Shown here piece by piece: positions 29,029 to 29,384 of a stretch of 29,384 bases of DNA. Position 1 is the first letter of the stretch. Each line of letters begins with the position of its first letter. This DNA comes from Thermomucor indicae-seudaticae (taxonomy: Eukaryota > Mucoromycota > Mucoromycetes > Mucorales > Lichtheimiaceae), in contig JSYX01000424.1 of the NCBI GenBank assembly GCA_000787465.1, positions 1 through 29,384 on the forward strand, in the 5' to 3' direction. The translations under genes were made by a program, and so were the position numbers. The notes beneath the pieces are model-generated. The model did no database searches and had not been told where the DNA came from. It was given only the letters and a program-made list of their open reading frames with translations.

Positions 29029-29384
29029 TGCAAGGGAAAGAAAAAAAAGAGAGAAAGGGGGTGGCAAAAGAAGTGGGGGAAATTGACCCTCTAGTTAAGT
29101 AGCTGGTATTTTATTACTCTTATCTGATCATGACCCAAAAAAGTTTTTTTTTGGCTCTGCATGCATGATTCCCTTTTTTTTGGTTAAAACATCTTCATCT
29201 TTTTTCTACTTTTCTGAGGATCTCCCTCAGTTCTATTTTCATTGACTGAAACCATTTTTCTTCTTATTATCTCTCGTGTCTTTTGTTCTTTGGCTAACTT
29301 GGATCGATTTCCCCCTTATCTGATGAAAGAGAGATGCTCCGCATGTAGATAGGCTTCTCTTTATCTTTTTTTTTTTTTTTTTTT
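29029..29384 (-). promoter_or_regulatory. Upstream region of the MFS gene, ending in a T-run
   Basis: No gene is seen. The stretch is T/C-rich on the plus strand (purine-rich on the gene's strand) and ends in 19 T at 29366-29384. The final homopolymer may be a natural tract or an assembly edge. Confidence 0.35.

Noticed and set aside
1..29384. CRISPR arrays, bacterial operons, prophage or secondary-metabolite cluster
   Set aside because: No regularly spaced repeats, no integrase or polyketide/peptide synthetase motifs; intron-rich genes and the Pol III tRNA are eukaryotic.

Overview
This window looks like nuclear DNA of a fungus, most likely an early-diverging (Mucoromycota-type) one. The evidence is a division 1 chitin synthase gene, a fungal Ssd1/Dis3L2 nuclease, genes split by many short introns (about 34-100 bases, mostly GT-AG), and decayed MULE/OTU and PIF-Harbinger transposons. 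The phylum is inferred from the overall character; no species can be named.

The window has two parts. Bases 1 to about 7,500 are a repeat-rich stretch with no intact protein gene. It holds a decayed MULE transposase fused to an OTU-type protease domain (to about 1,840), two low-complexity elements that share a TAGGGTTCCGA / TCGGAA(C/T)(C/T)CTA terminus (2081-2874 and 4337-4619), a third with the same outer 7 bases (5155-5349), a GTCTCAATACT-bounded repeat (4781-5058), one intact tRNA-Pro(TGG) gene (3674-3746), and a Harbinger transposase relic on the minus strand (5832 to about 7180).

From 7,714 to the end the DNA is packed with housekeeping genes, all of which I could assemble into open spliced frames: GID5/ARMC8 (+), an ALE1-like MBOAT acyltransferase (+, intronless), an SSD1/DIS3L2-type RNase II protein (+), ribosomal protein eL37 (+), COG4 (-), a NUFIP1 homologue (+), a Sis1-type J protein (-), chitin synthase (+) and a major facilitator transporter related to MFSD1 (-). 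eL37/COG4 and NUFIP1/J-protein are tail-to-tail with 55 and 82 bases between stop codons. COG4/NUFIP1 are head-to-head with 109 bases between start codons.

The genes do not form one pathway. Themes are protein turnover (GID ligase), RNA handling and ribosome production (SSD1, NUFIP1, eL37), the secretory route and cell wall (COG4, chitin synthase), lipid remodelling (MBOAT) and transport. The most interesting points are the complete RNase II catalytic Asp set in the SSD1-like protein, three GC-AG introns all with donor GCAAGT, the transposase-protease fusion, and the low-complexity elements with shared termini.
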